A DNA stretch of 64,000 nucleotides from Pontibacter lucknowensis (GCF_900156415.1 NZ_FTNM01000002.1:744001-808000); one strand, 5' to 3'. Positions 46,090 to 56,100 are shown, counted from the stretch's first letter. Notes: a model not told the origin generated them from the sequence alone. Translations and numbers: made by a program.

Positions 46090-47724
46090 TCATCTTCTAT
46101 TCACAAAGTATCTGGTTATGGCAGGCACATCCAGTACCAGGCATACTTTGCCTGTACCAAGCAGTGTGACACCACCATATAAATCTATGCTATCCAGCGG
46201 TTTGCTAAGTGGTTTTACCACAATGTCCTGCTGACGGTAAAGTTTATCCACGATCAGACCAAGCTTACGGTTGTTGTACGAAACAATGATTATGTTCTGC
46301 ACCTGGCCTTTCAACCGTGTTTTGTCACCCAGACGCATCTGGCTTTCCTCCACATTCAGGAGTTCGTCCAGGTATACAACAGTCACTGTTTCCCCTTTAA
46401 TATCGGCAACAAGCACCTCGCCTACCTCATGGAGTTCGTCTTTGTCCAGTGCCACCACTGAATCTGTGTGAATCAGTGGAATGGCGTAGAAAATACTGTC
46501 TATCTCAAACAAAAGAGCACCTTTTACTGCAATGGAGGTTGGTAATTGCAGTATGAAGCTGGTCCCCTTGCCTTTCTCTGATTCTATACGGATGCGCCCG
46601 CCTATTGAATCAATTGCATTCTTCACCACATCTAATCCCACACCCCGACCTGAAAATTCGGTCACTTCCTTGGCGAGTGAGAAGCCTGGCTCAAACAGGA
46701 AAGAATATACCTCTGAATCAGGAAGGTTTTCAGCTACATCAGCTGGTACCAACTGCTGGGCCACCGCTGCATTCTTCACTTTCCCGATATCTATACCTTT
46801 CCCATCATCAGTAAGCGTAATCACCACACTTTCGCGGTCGCTGCGGGCTGAGAGTTGCAGTAATCCGGCTTTGGGTTTATCTGCTCTCACTCGCTGCTCA
46901 GGCTTCTCAATGCCATGCGTAATGGCATTGCGCACCAGGTGCAGCAATGAGTCTGTCATGATCTGCAGAATGTTGCGGTCAATCTGAATATCCTGTCCGC
47001 TCAGCTCCAGGTCAATTTCCTTTTTCTCTGCAGTTGCAATATCACGCACCACCCTCGGGAACTTGTTGAATAAAGTACCGATGCTTACCAGGCGTGCATC
47101 CATTACACTATACTGCAGGTCTTCTGTAATGCGATACAGGTGAGAACCCACCGTCTTTAGTTCGTCACTATCCAGTTCGCGGCTGAGCGAGAGGATGCGG
47201 TCACGGTCAATGATCAGCTCCCCTACCAGGTTCATAAGGTGATCCAGCTTCTTTACCTGAATGTAAATCAGGTCGGACAGTGTCAGATTGCGGGAAGTGC
47301 TGAACTTCTGCACCTTGGCCAACTCTACTGTGCTGTCCGATAAGCTGTCGACAATGATGTCGAGGTTGCGGATCAGTACCGGATCAACCTCCACCTGCCG
47401 TTCGCTGTCAATGCTTTTGATCAGCTCGCCAAGCAGGTCGATGCCGTCAAAAAGTACGCCTACCACCTCGTCGCTGAAGCTCAGTTCCTTATTGCGGATG
47501 AGGCCAAAGGCAGTCTCGAGCTTATGGGATACGTCTGAGATCTGCAGATAGCCGATCGCCTTCGCATTCGCCTTCAGGTTATGCAGCATACGGAATATCT
47601 CCGCCAGCACCTGATCGTCCTGCGGTCGTTTTTCCAGTTCGCTGATGAGCCTGTTTAGGGCGTCGAAGTATTCCAGCGCTTCTGCTATAAATATCTCTTT
47701 ATACTCCTGCTCTCTCGATTTCAT
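46090..47724 (-). CDS. cheA: Chemotaxis-type histidine kinase CheA
   Basis: 544 residues. P1 (Hpt) has the phosphorylated His48 in RMLHNLKANAKAIGY. No P2 (CheY-docking) domain is recognisable between P1 and P3, so the protein is about 100 residues shorter than E. coli CheA. P3 dimerisation (about 155-215) includes LMNLVGELIIDRDRI. P4 ATPase has N-box LLHLVRNAITHGIE (Asp replaced by Thr in the usual DHG), G1 DDGKGI, G2 GRGVGLDVV and G3 KGTSFIL. P5 is a CheW-like C-terminus. Its ATG overlaps the cheB stop (ATGA). Confidence 0.95.
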   Translation of the reverse strand: MKSREQEYKEIFIAEALEYFDALNRLISELEKRPQDDQVLAEIFRMLHNLKANAKAIGYLQISDVSHKLETAFGLIRNKELSFSDEVVGVLFDGIDLLGELIKSIDSERQVEVDPVLIRNLDIIVDSLSDSTVELAKVQKFSTSRNLTLSDLIYIQVKKLDHLMNLVGELIIDRDRILSLSRELDSDELKTVGSHLYRITEDLQYSVMDARLVSIGTLFNKFPRVVRDIATAEKKEIDLELSGQDIQIDRNILQIMTDSLLHLVRNAITHGIEKPEQRVRADKPKAGLLQLSARSDRESVVITLTDDGKGIDIGKVKNAAVAQQLVPADVAENLPDSEVYSFLFEPGFSLAKEVTEFSGRGVGLDVVKNAIDSIGGRIRIESEKGKGTSFILQLPTSIAVKGALLFEIDSIFYAIPLIHTDSVVALDKDELHEVGEVLVADIKGETVTVVYLDELLNVEESQMRLGDKTRLKGQVQNIIIVSYNNRKLGLIVDKLYRQQDIVVKPLSKPLDSIDLYGGVTLLGTGKVCLVLDVPAITRYFVNRR

Positions 47725-48845
47725 GAATTCACGTCAGTTGTACTGACTTGCTGTTGTTCTGCTGCCACGTACCGGTTCAGGTACTGGGCAATTTTTGACA
47801 AAGGCAGCACTTTGTCGGTATTTCCGCTTTCTATCGCAGATTTTGCCATTCCAAAAATGGCAGACGAGGCTTCATCCTGCGCTATTACATGTCCTCCTTT
47901 TCGAAGTGCAATGGCTTTGGCTCCAGCTGTGCCGTCTTTCCCCATACCTGTCAGGATAACTCCGATCACGCGCCTCACACCACTCTGCGCCACCGCCTGC
48001 ATCAGTTTGTCCACTGAAGGCAGATCATGCTCTGCGCCATTGTCTTCACTAAAACCTATTTTCAGGCTAGAGGCGTTGCCCATGACCGTGTGTACAATCA
48101 TGTTCCTGCCACCAGGGGCTATTATAACTTTCCCGGGCTTAGGTATAAGTCCCGTGCGGCCTTCAAGTACGGTAAGTTCGGTCATACCCTTGAGCCTGCG
48201 TGAGTAACTGTGCGTAAACTTAGGTGGCAGGTGTATAGCAACCAGTACTGCAGCTTTGAGCCTCGGGTCTAGCTGCCGGATGATCTGCTCTACGGCCTGG
48301 GTTCCACCAGTCGAAGCTCCTATCACAATGATGGTGTCCGCTGTCACATTCCTGGAATCCTTTTGAGCTACCTGCGGGAAAATCAGCATTTCCTCTCCCA
48401 GCATACTCAAACGTTTTTGAGGATCCCAGTATTCAGTGTCACGCACTGCTGATACCTTCCTGCAGATCTCTTCTGCCATAGTTCTGTAAGCAGGTCTTGC
48501 CGTAGGGCCAGGTTTCAGGATGACACTGTAAACACCCAGGTCTATCACATCCTTAAGAAGTTCCAGGCTTAGTTGCTCTTTCTCCACCAACATCACAATC
48601 GGTGTAGGGCATTCGCTGAAAACCTGCTTAAAGACGAGTAGTTGCTCGTTCTTTCGTAGATCTACTGAAGCCAGTATCACATCCACCTGATGGCGGCGCA
48701 ATAATTCCAGCACCTGGGCTCCATTAGAAGCAAGGCCTGTCACTTCCATATCAGCTGAACCACTCAGGATGTTTTCCAACACCAGACGGGCATGGCTTGA
48801 ACTGTCAGCAACGAGCACTTTTAGCTTGCTTTCCTGTCCTTTCAA
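47721..48845 (-). CDS. cheB: CheB-type methylesterase with degenerate receiver domain
   Basis: 374 residues. The C-terminal methylesterase is complete: Ser178 in GASTGG, His205 in AIHLPP and Asp304 in TGMGKDG. The N-terminal receiver keeps Asp14 and Lys111. However, the second acidic residue is Ser15 and the phospho-acceptor position is Ser60 (ILASVDLRK where CheB has LTLDVEMPR). The usual Thr/Ser switch residue is also absent. The receiver therefore probably cannot be phosphorylated by CheA. The esterase may be constitutive or controlled by binding. It sits 54 bp after cheY and overlaps cheA by 4 bp. Confidence 0.9.
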   Translation of the reverse strand: MKGQESKLKVLVADSSSHARLVLENILSGSADMEVTGLASNGAQVLELLRRHQVDVILASVDLRKNEQLLVFKQVFSECPTPIVMLVEKEQLSLELLKDVIDLGVYSVILKPGPTARPAYRTMAEEICRKVSAVRDTEYWDPQKRLSMLGEEMLIFPQVAQKDSRNVTADTIIVIGASTGGTQAVEQIIRQLDPRLKAAVLVAIHLPPKFTHSYSRRLKGMTELTVLEGRTGLIPKPGKVIIAPGGRNMIVHTVMGNASSLKIGFSEDNGAEHDLPSVDKLMQAVAQSGVRRVIGVILTGMGKDGTAGAKAIALRKGGHVIAQDEASSAIFGMAKSAIESGNTDKVLPLSKIAQYLNRYVAAEQQQVSTTDVNS

Positions 48846-48899
48846 AGTACGATTCCTTTCCTACTGCCAACAATGAGTACTTTTTAAGTCAGAACAGCG

Positions 48900-49262
48900 C
48901 TATTCGTCCAGCGCTTTCTTTACTACTTCCAGCACCTTCTCTTCAGAGAAAGGCTTTACGATGTACGAAAGTGCTCCATACTCCAGGGCCTCATTCACGA
49001 TCACTTCCTGCCCTACGGCACTCACAATCACGATTTTCATATCAGGCTGCTCTGCTTTAATGCCTTTCAGCACATCAAGCCCTGTATTGTCTGGCAGAAT
49101 CACATCGAGGGTAATCAGGTCAGGATTGGTTTCTTTGGCCAGCTCAAGTGCTGTCTGCCCATTGGGCGCCTCTCCAACGATCTCATAGCCCGCATCGGTG
49201 AGCATATTTTTGAGCATTGTGCGCATGTAGAAAGAGTCATCTACAATCAGAATTCTTTTCAT
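48900..49262 (-). CDS. cheY: Single-domain response regulator CheY
   Basis: A 120-residue receiver domain without output. All key residues are present: Asp8-Asp9 in IVDDSF, phospho-acceptor Asp53 in ITLDVILPD, Ser81 and Lys103 in IVKPFS. It is the only intact receiver in this operon and the likely phosphoryl target of CheA and substrate of CheC. The output partner (flagellar, gliding or other) cannot be told, since no motility genes lie in the window. cheW is 35 bp upstream. Confidence 0.95.
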   Translation of the reverse strand: MKRILIVDDSFYMRTMLKNMLTDAGYEIVGEAPNGQTALELAKETNPDLITLDVILPDNTGLDVLKGIKAEQPDMKIVIVSAVGQEVIVNEALEYGALSYIVKPFSEEKVLEVVKKALDE

Positions 49263-49297
49263 ACTTTAAAGTATAGCTTCAATTTGAATGAACGGCT

Positions 49298-49897
49298 TTA
49301 GTTACTTTTCAACTCTCTGATCTCGTCCTGTGTCAGGATTTTGTACATATCCAGTACAATGATTAGGCGGTTGTTCACCTTGGCAATGCCTTCTATGTAA
49401 TTCTCATGGATATTGATGTCCTGCAGAAATGAGGGAGTCTTGTCAATTTTGGTCATAGACAGGTTCAGGGACTGCGGTACTTCGCGCACAATCACCCCAA
49501 TGCTGTACTCCTTTGCTTCAATCACCAGGGTATAGGTAATGTGCGGATTCAGGTCTCCGGCCAGTGGAACAGGACGAATGCCAAAGCGCTCTTCCAGATC
49601 CATGATCGCAATAATATCACCACGGATATTGGCTACCCCTTTAATGAAATCAGGCGTTCGGGGCATACGGGTTACATTTGGCGTAACGGTTACCTCTTTT
49701 ACCTGATCAATCTTGATACCATATTCTTCCGCTCCAAGCTTGAAAACGATCAGGTGAATCATTTCTTCCTTTACCGCTTCAGGCTTGGCCGGATTATCTT
49801 TGGCAGAAGCCACTGCAGTCTCAGCTGTCTTATCCGTTCCGGATTCAACGGCTGCTCCTGCTGATGGCGCCTCTTTTTTGGTCGTCTTTTCTTTCAT
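49298..49897 (-). CDS. cheW: CheW adaptor with an Ala/Lys/Glu-rich N-terminal extension
   Basis: A 199-residue coupling protein that links receptor and CheA. The CheW domain occupies about 46-190: LIVFKLGAEEYGIKIDQVKEV in part, RMPRTPDFIKGVANIRGDII in part, and NRLIIVLDMYKIL. Residues 1-45 are a disordered, charged extension similar in composition to the N-terminus of the neighbouring receptor. It starts 14 bp after the receptor gene and precedes cheY by 35 bp. No other CheW is in the window. Confidence 0.95.
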   Translation of the reverse strand: MKEKTTKKEAPSAGAAVESGTDKTAETAVASAKDNPAKPEAVKEEMIHLIVFKLGAEEYGIKIDQVKEVTVTPNVTRMPRTPDFIKGVANIRGDIIAIMDLEERFGIRPVPLAGDLNPHITYTLVIEAKEYSIGVIVREVPQSLNLSMTKIDKTPSFLQDINIHENYIEGIAKVNNRLIIVLDMYKILTQDEIRELKSN

Positions 49898-49911
49898 CAG
49901 TCCGGAGCGGT

Positions 49912-52900
49912 TTATTTGCTATTGTCCTCGCTGTTCTTGTTTCGGGAGCTTACCGAGCTCAGACGAGCATTGCCGGCAAGCTGCTTTTGCTTCGGCTTGG
50001 TTGGCATGGAAGCCAGGCGGCGATTGTTCGGGCTGTGGTTGAACACCAGGTTGCCATCTACCAGCTTGAAGGCGGAAATACTGATTTGAAGATCCGCGGC
50101 AATGTCGTTCAGGTTCTGAGAAGATGATGTCAGCTCCTGCATCGAAGTGGACAGTTGCTTGGCAGTGCTAGCCACCTGCTGTGTGCCGGAGGCCGTTTGC
50201 TCGGCAATGGCTACCACCTCTTCCACGTATTTTACTACGTCCCCGATCGATGACTTCTGTACCTCAGTCGCCGTCAGGATGTCCTGTGCGGTACGTAGCG
50301 TTTCACCACTGGAAGCAGCAATGTTTTTGAAGGCGCCGGATGCTTCGAATGTCGCATTCTTTCCTTTGAGAACGCGGCCTTCCATGGTTGAGATCGCCAT
50401 TGCAGCTGATGCAGTATCTTTTTTCACGTCATCTACCAGTGTCGCAATTTCGCTGGCTGACTTGCGTGACCCTTCGGCCAGTTTACGTATCTCCTCGGCT
50501 ACTACCGCAAAACCACGTCCTGCCTCACCTGCACGGGCCGCCTCAATGGCTGCGTTCAAGGCAAGCAAGTTCGTTTGAGCGGCAATGTCGGTGATTACAC
50601 CAAGTGACTTGGAGATTTCCTGCGAACGGGCACTTAGTACTTCAATCGTTTTAGAGGTAAGGGAGGCAGAGCTAGAGATTTCTTCCATATTTTTCACCAC
50701 TTCTGCCACTGTTTTGAGACCTAACTGCGAAGTTTCCTCACCCAGCAAGGCTGATTTGTTCACCACTTCCGCACGGTTGGCCGTGTCTTTCGTGGTTTTC
50801 ATGATCTCTTCTATCAATTTGAAGGCCTGGTCTGTCTTGAGGGCCTGATTCTGAGCACCTTCCGCCATTTGCTGCATGGCAAGCGCCACATCCAGCGTTA
50901 CGCGGTTCATTTCAAGACCTTTGTCTGCCATCTCTTCCGAAGAACTTCCCACAACAAGTGAAGAGTCATTGATCTCACCAAGCAGGGCATTCAGGTTGTC
51001 AACGGCAAGGTTCAAGGCATTTGCCATGTCCAGGATATCACCTGCGGTGTGGGCTTCTACCTTCTGCGTTAAATCACCTTCAGATATCGCACGCACCACG
51101 CGGGATACTTCCAGTACCGGCGTTACAATCGACTCCAACAGGTCGTTGAGCGTATCCACGAGCTCTTTCCAGCTACCGCCTACGCCTGCGAGTGTCGCAC
51201 GCTCAGTCAGTTTTCCTTCCACACCCGCTACTCTCGCCACGCGGCTAACCTCTCCCGCCAATCGGTTCAGGTCAACCACCATGGTGTTGATCGTATCGGC
51301 CAGTTCTGCCACCTCGCCTCTTGCTTCGAGGGTCAGTTTCTGGGTCAGGTCACCTTTCGACACCGCGGTTACTACGCGTACTATACCTCGTACCTGCGTT
51401 GTCAGGTTAGAGGCCATGGTATTTACATTATCAGTCAGGTCTTTCCAGGTACCGCCTACATTTGGTACGTTGGCCTGGCCGCCCAGCTTACCCTCTGTAC
51501 CCACTTCAAGGGCCACACGGGTTACCTCACCGGCGAAGATGTTGAGCGAGTCCACCATGCGGTTGATGTTTTCCTTCAATTCACCGAGCTCACCTTTCAC
51601 GTCCACAGACACTTTCTGGGTCAGGTCACCTTTCGCTACAGCAGTTGCCACCTTCGCGATGTCGCGCACCTGCAGGGTCAGGTTGGAAGCCATGGTGTTC
51701 ACGTTGTCGGTCAACTCCTTCCAGGTACCGCGTACTTTCGGTACATTGGCTTGACCACCCAGACGACCTTCCGTACCCACTTCTCTTGCCACACGCGTTA
51801 CCTCGTCAGCAAAGATGTTCAGGGAATCCACCATCTGGTTGAGGTTCTCCTTCAGGTCAAGGATTTCACCTCTAGCCTCTACAGTAATCTTCTGGCTCAA
51901 GTCACCTTTCGCCACCGCGGTCGCTACCTTGGCAATGTCACGTACCTGAGAAGTCAGGTTGGAGGCCATGTAGTTCACGTTGTCGGTCAGGTCCTTCCAG
52001 GTACCTGCTACATTCGGCACATTCGCCTGTCCGCCCAGTTTACCTTCCGTACCTACTTCACGGGCCACTCTTGTTACTTCGTCACCGAAGATGTTGAGGG
52101 AATCCACCATTTGGTTCAGGTTCTCTTTCAGGTCGAGAATCTCACCGCGGGCCTCTACCGTAATCTTTTGGCTCAAGTCGCCTTTGGCTACCGCGGTGGC
52201 CACTTTTGCTATACCTCGTACCTGCGTTGTCAGGTTGGAGGCCATGGTATTTACATTGTCTGTTAAGTCTTTCCAAACACCGGCGACGTTCGGCACGTTG
52301 GCCTGTCCACCCAGCTTACCCTCTGTACCCACTTCAAGGGCCACGCGGGTTACCTCACCGGCGAAGATGTTGAGCGAGTCCACCATGCGGTTGATGTTTT
52401 CCTTCAACTCACCGAGCTCACCCTTCACGTCCACAGACACTTTCTGCGCCAAATCGCCTTTCGCTACCGCGGTGGCTACATTGGCAATGTCGCGTACCTG
52501 CAGGGTCAGGTTGGAGGCCATGGTATTCACGTTGTCGGTGAGGTCTTTCCAAACACCGCCCACATTCGGCACCGATGCCTGGCCGCCGAGACGACCTTCC
52601 GTACCCACCTCTCTTGCCACACGGGTTACCTCGTCAGCAAAGATGTTGAGTGAGTCCACCATCTGGTTCAAGTTCTCCTTCAGGTCGGCTAGTTCGCCTT
52701 TCACGTTCACCGTGATCTTCTGACTCAGGTCACCTTTCGCAACTGCTGTTGCTACATTGGCGATGTCACGCACTTGCAGCGTCAGGTTAGACGCCATGTA
52801 GTTCACATTGTCGGTTAGCTCTTTCCAGATGCCCGCCACGTTTGGTACGTTGGCCTGGCCACCCAGTATACCTTCTGTTCCTACCTCACGTGCCACACGG

Positions 52901-54480
52901 GTTACTTCCGCGCCAAACACATTCAGTCGGTCCACCATTTCATTCAGGATGTCTTTCAGGTCACCCAGCTCCCCTTTCACGTCCACAGACACTTTCTGGG
53001 TCAAGTCACCTTTTGCTACCGCTGTTGCTACCTCAGCAATGTCACGTACCTGCAGGGTCAGGTTACCTGCCATCAGGTTCACGTTGTCAGTGAGTTCTTT
53101 CCAGGTACCTTCTACATTTGGTACAGCAGCCTGACCACCTAGTTTACCTTCTGTTCCCACTTCACGCGCCACACGGGTTACCTCACCTGCGAAAATATTG
53201 AGCGAGTCCACCATCTGGTTGATGATGTCTTTCAGCTCAGCCATCTCACCACGTACATTCACTGTGATCTTCTGCGTCAGGTCGCCTTTCGCAACAGCAG
53301 TAGACACGTTCGCAATGTCACGCATCTGAGAGGTCAGGTTGCTTGCCATGGTGTTCACGTTGTCGGTGAGGTCCTTCCAAACCCCGCCCACGTTTGGTAC
53401 TTTGGCCTGACCGCCGAGGCGTCCTTCGGTACCCACTTCACGCGCCACACGGGTTACTTCGTCAGCAAAGATGTTCAGTGAGTCCACCATCTGGTTCATG
53501 TTGTCCTTCAGCTGGGCAAACTCACCGCGTACATCCACTGATATTTTTTGAGCCAGGTTACCTTTCGCTACCGCAGTCGCCACACTAGAAATGTCGCGTA
53601 CCTGGGATGTCAGGTTACTGGCCATGGTATTTACATTGTCAGTCAGGTCTTTCCAAACACCGGCCACGTTTGGCACCGATGCCTGGCCACCTAGCTTACC
53701 CTCCGTACCCACTTCCAAGGCCACACGCGTTACCTCACCTGCAAACAGGTTCAGGTTGTCAATCGTGCGGTTAATGGTTTCGGCCATCACCTTAAAGTCA
53801 CCCGATACAGGAATCTGGAAAGTCTCGTCCAGGTTACCACGCGAGATGTTCTTCAGTACTTTACCCACTTCAAGTACAGGAACCGCAATGGAATCCACCA
53901 GGCCGTTGATGTTATTGATCATGTCCTTCCAGAAACCGGAAGCATTCTCGGCCGAGGCGCGGGCTTTCAGGTTACCCTCCACACCGGCTACTTTAGAAAT
54001 GCGCGACACCTCCCCGCCTACACCACCGATCATTTCCACCATCGAATTGTAGGCTTCGGCGATCTCAGCAAAGATGTCGTCGTTCTGCTTTGTCAGGCGA
54101 ACTGAGATATCCCCTTTCTTAAAGGCATCAAGTGCATAAAGCACTTTGTTCAACTGTTCGCTGATGTACTCAGGGCTTGAAGGCAACACCTGCTTGCGGC
54201 TTTGCTTGCCATTAGGGGCACTTTTCACTGCAAGCGAGCTGGTTCCAGCATCTTTTCTGCCAGCAGCATCAGATGTTTCTGGCTTTGCTGACGAGGCAGC
54301 GGTAGTTGCGCTTTCCTGTTTTGGCTTGGACGTCTCCGGCTTCTCTTCCACGGTAGTTGTGGCAACGGGCGTCTGCTGCTTGGCTTTCGCACGCGACGGA
54401 GTCGACTTTTCTGACTGGCTGGTTTCTACGTCACTGATGAGCTTTTCCTTGCTCAGCTTCAAATTTTTACCTAAGGCCAT
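49912..54480 (-). CDS. Giant soluble poly-HAMP methyl-accepting chemotaxis protein
   Basis: 1522 residues with no transmembrane or signal segment. Residues 1-105 are low-complexity (Lys, Ser, Thr, Ala, Pro). About twelve HAMP-like units follow (about 110-1170), each with a GDL/GNL core (for example AKGDLTQKV). Nine are near-identical 92-residue units marked EVGTEG, in the style of Nik1 fungal-type hybrid kinases. The C-terminus (about 1180-1475) is an MCP signalling hairpin with the conserved tip [18 protein letters not shown]. There is no NWETF-like tail. It is second in the operon after parA and probably forms a cytoplasmic array with CheW and CheA. The sensed signal is unknown. Confidence 0.93.
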   Translation of the reverse strand: MALGKNLKLSKEKLISDVETSQSEKSTPSRAKAKQQTPVATTTVEEKPETSKPKQESATTAASSAKPETSDAAGRKDAGTSSLAVKSAPNGKQSRKQVLPSSPEYISEQLNKVLYALDAFKKGDISVRLTKQNDDIFAEIAEAYNSMVEMIGGVGGEVSRISKVAGVEGNLKARASAENASGFWKDMINNINGLVDSIAVPVLEVGKVLKNISRGNLDETFQIPVSGDFKVMAETINRTIDNLNLFAGEVTRVALEVGTEGKLGGQASVPNVAGVWKDLTDNVNTMASNLTSQVRDISSVATAVAKGNLAQKISVDVRGEFAQLKDNMNQMVDSLNIFADEVTRVAREVGTEGRLGGQAKVPNVGGVWKDLTDNVNTMASNLTSQMRDIANVSTAVAKGDLTQKITVNVRGEMAELKDIINQMVDSLNIFAGEVTRVAREVGTEGKLGGQAAVPNVEGTWKELTDNVNLMAGNLTLQVRDIAEVATAVAKGDLTQKVSVDVKGELGDLKDILNEMVDRLNVFGAEVTRVAREVGTEGILGGQANVPNVAGIWKELTDNVNYMASNLTLQVRDIANVATAVAKGDLSQKITVNVKGELADLKENLNQMVDSLNIFADEVTRVAREVGTEGRLGGQASVPNVGGVWKDLTDNVNTMASNLTLQVRDIANVATAVAKGDLAQKVSVDVKGELGELKENINRMVDSLNIFAGEVTRVALEVGTEGKLGGQANVPNVAGVWKDLTDNVNTMASNLTTQVRGIAKVATAVAKGDLSQKITVEARGEILDLKENLNQMVDSLNIFGDEVTRVAREVGTEGKLGGQANVPNVAGTWKDLTDNVNYMASNLTSQVRDIAKVATAVAKGDLSQKITVEARGEILDLKENLNQMVDSLNIFADEVTRVAREVGTEGRLGGQANVPKVRGTWKELTDNVNTMASNLTLQVRDIAKVATAVAKGDLTQKVSVDVKGELGELKENINRMVDSLNIFAGEVTRVALEVGTEGKLGGQANVPNVGGTWKDLTDNVNTMASNLTTQVRGIVRVVTAVSKGDLTQKLTLEARGEVAELADTINTMVVDLNRLAGEVSRVARVAGVEGKLTERATLAGVGGSWKELVDTLNDLLESIVTPVLEVSRVVRAISEGDLTQKVEAHTAGDILDMANALNLAVDNLNALLGEINDSSLVVGSSSEEMADKGLEMNRVTLDVALAMQQMAEGAQNQALKTDQAFKLIEEIMKTTKDTANRAEVVNKSALLGEETSQLGLKTVAEVVKNMEEISSSASLTSKTIEVLSARSQEISKSLGVITDIAAQTNLLALNAAIEAARAGEAGRGFAVVAEEIRKLAEGSRKSASEIATLVDDVKKDTASAAMAISTMEGRVLKGKNATFEASGAFKNIAASSGETLRTAQDILTATEVQKSSIGDVVKYVEEVVAIAEQTASGTQQVASTAKQLSTSMQELTSSSQNLNDIAADLQISISAFKLVDGNLVFNHSPNNRRLASMPTKPKQKQLAGNARLSSVSSRNKNSEDNSK
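51253..53736 (-). repeat. Nine tandem 276-bp repeats within the receptor gene
   Basis: The EVGTEG codons recur at an exact 276-bp period: unit 1 at 53701-53715, unit 8 at 51769-51783 and unit 9 at 51493-51507, with a span of 8 x 276 = 2208 bp. Units differ by scattered, largely synonymous changes. Adjacent units 6 and 7 share long identical protein stretches, which suggests homogenisation by recombination. Confidence 0.95.
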
Positions 54481-54585
54481 ATGTTTAGGGTTGTATGGGG
54501 TTTGTCATCTGTCCGACCCTTCGTCAGCATCAGTTTTAGACTGACAGGCTGAACAGTACAAGGGGAATGTTACGGCAATTTACTC

Positions 54586-54593
54586 AAAAATAG
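54586..54593 (-). promoter_or_regulatory. Bacteroidota-type -7 element upstream of the receptor gene
   Basis: On the minus strand TATTTTTG matches TAnnTTTG, 105 bp before the receptor ATG, in the 133-bp gap after parA. It could be an internal promoter. Confidence 0.45.
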
Positions 54594-54613
54594 CGATTGT
54601 TTGCAAGCTAACG

Positions 54614-55360
54614 TTATACCTGGCAAAACTCAGCGGCAAGTGCGGTGTAGTCTTTCGCCCCATTGGAAGCGTTATCATAGTCTAACACACTTTTGCCAAA
54701 AGATGGTGCTTCTGCCAGCTTTACATTGAGTCTGATCTGACTGTCAAATATTTTTTCTTTCACGTTCTCGCGCAGGTATGCAAGCACTTCCTGACTCAGC
54801 TTGCGACGCACATCAAACATGACCACTACGATCCCTTTGATTTTAAGTTTCGGATTAAATGCTTTTTTTACTTTGGCAATCGTCTGCATGATCTGGTCCA
54901 GGCCCTGCAGGGTCAGTACCTCCATTTGCAAAGGTATGAGTACTTCTTGCGAGGCTGTCAGTGCATTCAGTGTTAGGACTGAAAGCGATGGTGGACAGTC
55001 AATCAGCACATAATCAAACCCTTTGACCTGCGAGAGCATGGTTTTGAGGAACTGCTCCCTGTCCGGCTGCGAAACCAGCGATATCTCTACATCCACCAGT
55101 TCGTTCGACCCCGGAGCTACCCAAAGGCCATCTTTTTCAACTATAATGTCTTTGAAGGATTGTGACCCCAGAAAAGCCTCGGCCAGTGTCTGATCAGGCG
55201 AAGAGACAGCAAGACTATAGGATAAATTGCTCTGAGGGTCGAGATCAACCAGCAGGACCTTATATCCTAATTTGCTTAGTGCACTGCCTAGGTTGATGGT
55301 GGTAGTTGTTTTACCTGTGCCACCTTTTTGGTTAATCACAGCTACTATTTTAGTTTTCAT
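54614..55360 (-). CDS. ParA/Soj-family ATPase associated with the chemosensory cluster
   Basis: A 248-residue deviant-Walker ATPase: KGGTGKT at 12-18 (signature lysine present), the switch motif LVDLDPQSNLSYSL, and DYVLIDCPPSLSVLTLNAL. ParA proteins form ATP-dependent gradients on the nucleoid and position cargo. No ParB or parS is adjacent, and chromosome partition genes usually sit elsewhere. The next gene is a soluble chemoreceptor, which resembles the ParA-type protein PpfA that segregates cytoplasmic receptor clusters in Rhodobacter sphaeroides. Positioning the poly-HAMP array is therefore the favoured role, by inference. Confidence 0.9.
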   Translation of the reverse strand: MKTKIVAVINQKGGTGKTTTTINLGSALSKLGYKVLLVDLDPQSNLSYSLAVSSPDQTLAEAFLGSQSFKDIIVEKDGLWVAPGSNELVDVEISLVSQPDREQFLKTMLSQVKGFDYVLIDCPPSLSVLTLNALTASQEVLIPLQMEVLTLQGLDQIMQTIAKVKKAFNPKLKIKGIVVVMFDVRRKLSQEVLAYLRENVKEKIFDSQIRLNVKLAEAPSFGKSVLDYDNASNGAKDYTALAAEFCQV

Positions 55361-55445
55361 CCAGCTTCTTGATGATCAGGTATAGGTGCAAATAGTAATG
55401 AGTTTCTAAAGCTATCAAAAAAAACTGACAAATAATGCCTGCACT

Positions 55446-55934
55446 TTAAGCTTGTATAAAGCTTGATTCCAGCTTTCCGCTTTTAACATGCAGGTCCTGC
55501 CAGGTGTCCAGATCGAACTTGATGGCGTATGCCCCAGCCGGCTCGAGGTAAGCGACATGCTGCTCAGTCAGGGTACGAACAAGGCTTGTTATACCTGGGT
55601 TGTGCCCGACCAGCAGCACACGCGTCACATGGTCCGGAAGCTTGCCCAGTACCTTAGCCAGCACATTTTCTCGTGCATTGTAGAAGTCAGGGACGTAATC
55701 AATCCGCTCCTCATCAAAGTATAGCTTGTCAGCCAATAGCCTGGCGGTCAGACCGGCACGTGGGGCCGGGCTGCTCAGGATCATATCAACCTTCTGGAAC
55801 GTGTCACGGAGCCACTGCCCGGTTATTCTCGCCTGATGCTGTCCGTTTTTTGTGAGTTCCCGTTCAAAGTCTGGTTGGAGCGGGAAGGGATCATTTGACT
55901 CTGCGTGGCGGCAAATGACTAACAATCGTTGCAT
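55446..55934 (-). CDS. SixA-type histidine phosphatase
   Basis: A 162-residue compact phosphohistidine phosphatase. The catalytic RHG motif appears as ICRHAESND near the N-terminus. The second histidine is in VGHNPGITSLV, with SSPAPRAGLTARL for the middle block. SixA in E. coli dephosphorylates histidine-phosphotransfer domains. A histidine-kinase cluster lies 85 bp downstream on the same strand, which makes an Hpt target conceivable, though this may be coincidence. The short length fits SixA better than phosphoglycerate mutase. It is divergent from topA. Confidence 0.88.
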   Translation of the reverse strand: MQRLLVICRHAESNDPFPLQPDFERELTKNGQHQARITGQWLRDTFQKVDMILSSPAPRAGLTARLLADKLYFDEERIDYVPDFYNARENVLAKVLGKLPDHVTRVLLVGHNPGITSLVRTLTEQHVAYLEPAGAYAIKFDLDTWQDLHVKSGKLESSFIQA

Positions 55935-56037
55935 ATAATTATAAAAGTGGTCCGTATAGATAGTTAAGCTAATAAAACAGCCTGTTCACCAAAACAATGA
56001 TGGCATGTTAAACCTATGTTATCAATTTCAGGTTGTA

Positions 56038-56045
56038 TATGTTTG
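56038..56045 (+). promoter_or_regulatory. Bacteroidota-type -7 element for topA
   Basis: TATGTTTG matches TAnnTTTG, 55 bp before the topA ATG. No TTTG is seen at the usual upstream distance. Confidence 0.4.
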
Positions 56046-56100
56046 AAAAAAAATTTGAACTTTGGGCAAAATTCAAATGAATCGCCCCTAAATATAAAGG

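Noticed and set aside
50876..54052. Long plus-strand frames opposite the receptor gene, up to 292 codons
   Set aside because: They are Ser/Thr/Pro-rich antisense shadows that recur with the 276-bp repeat.
54614..55360. Chromosome or plasmid partition locus and replication origin
   Set aside because: No parB, parS-like palindromes, dnaA or replication gene nearby; the ParA is embedded in the chemosensory operon.
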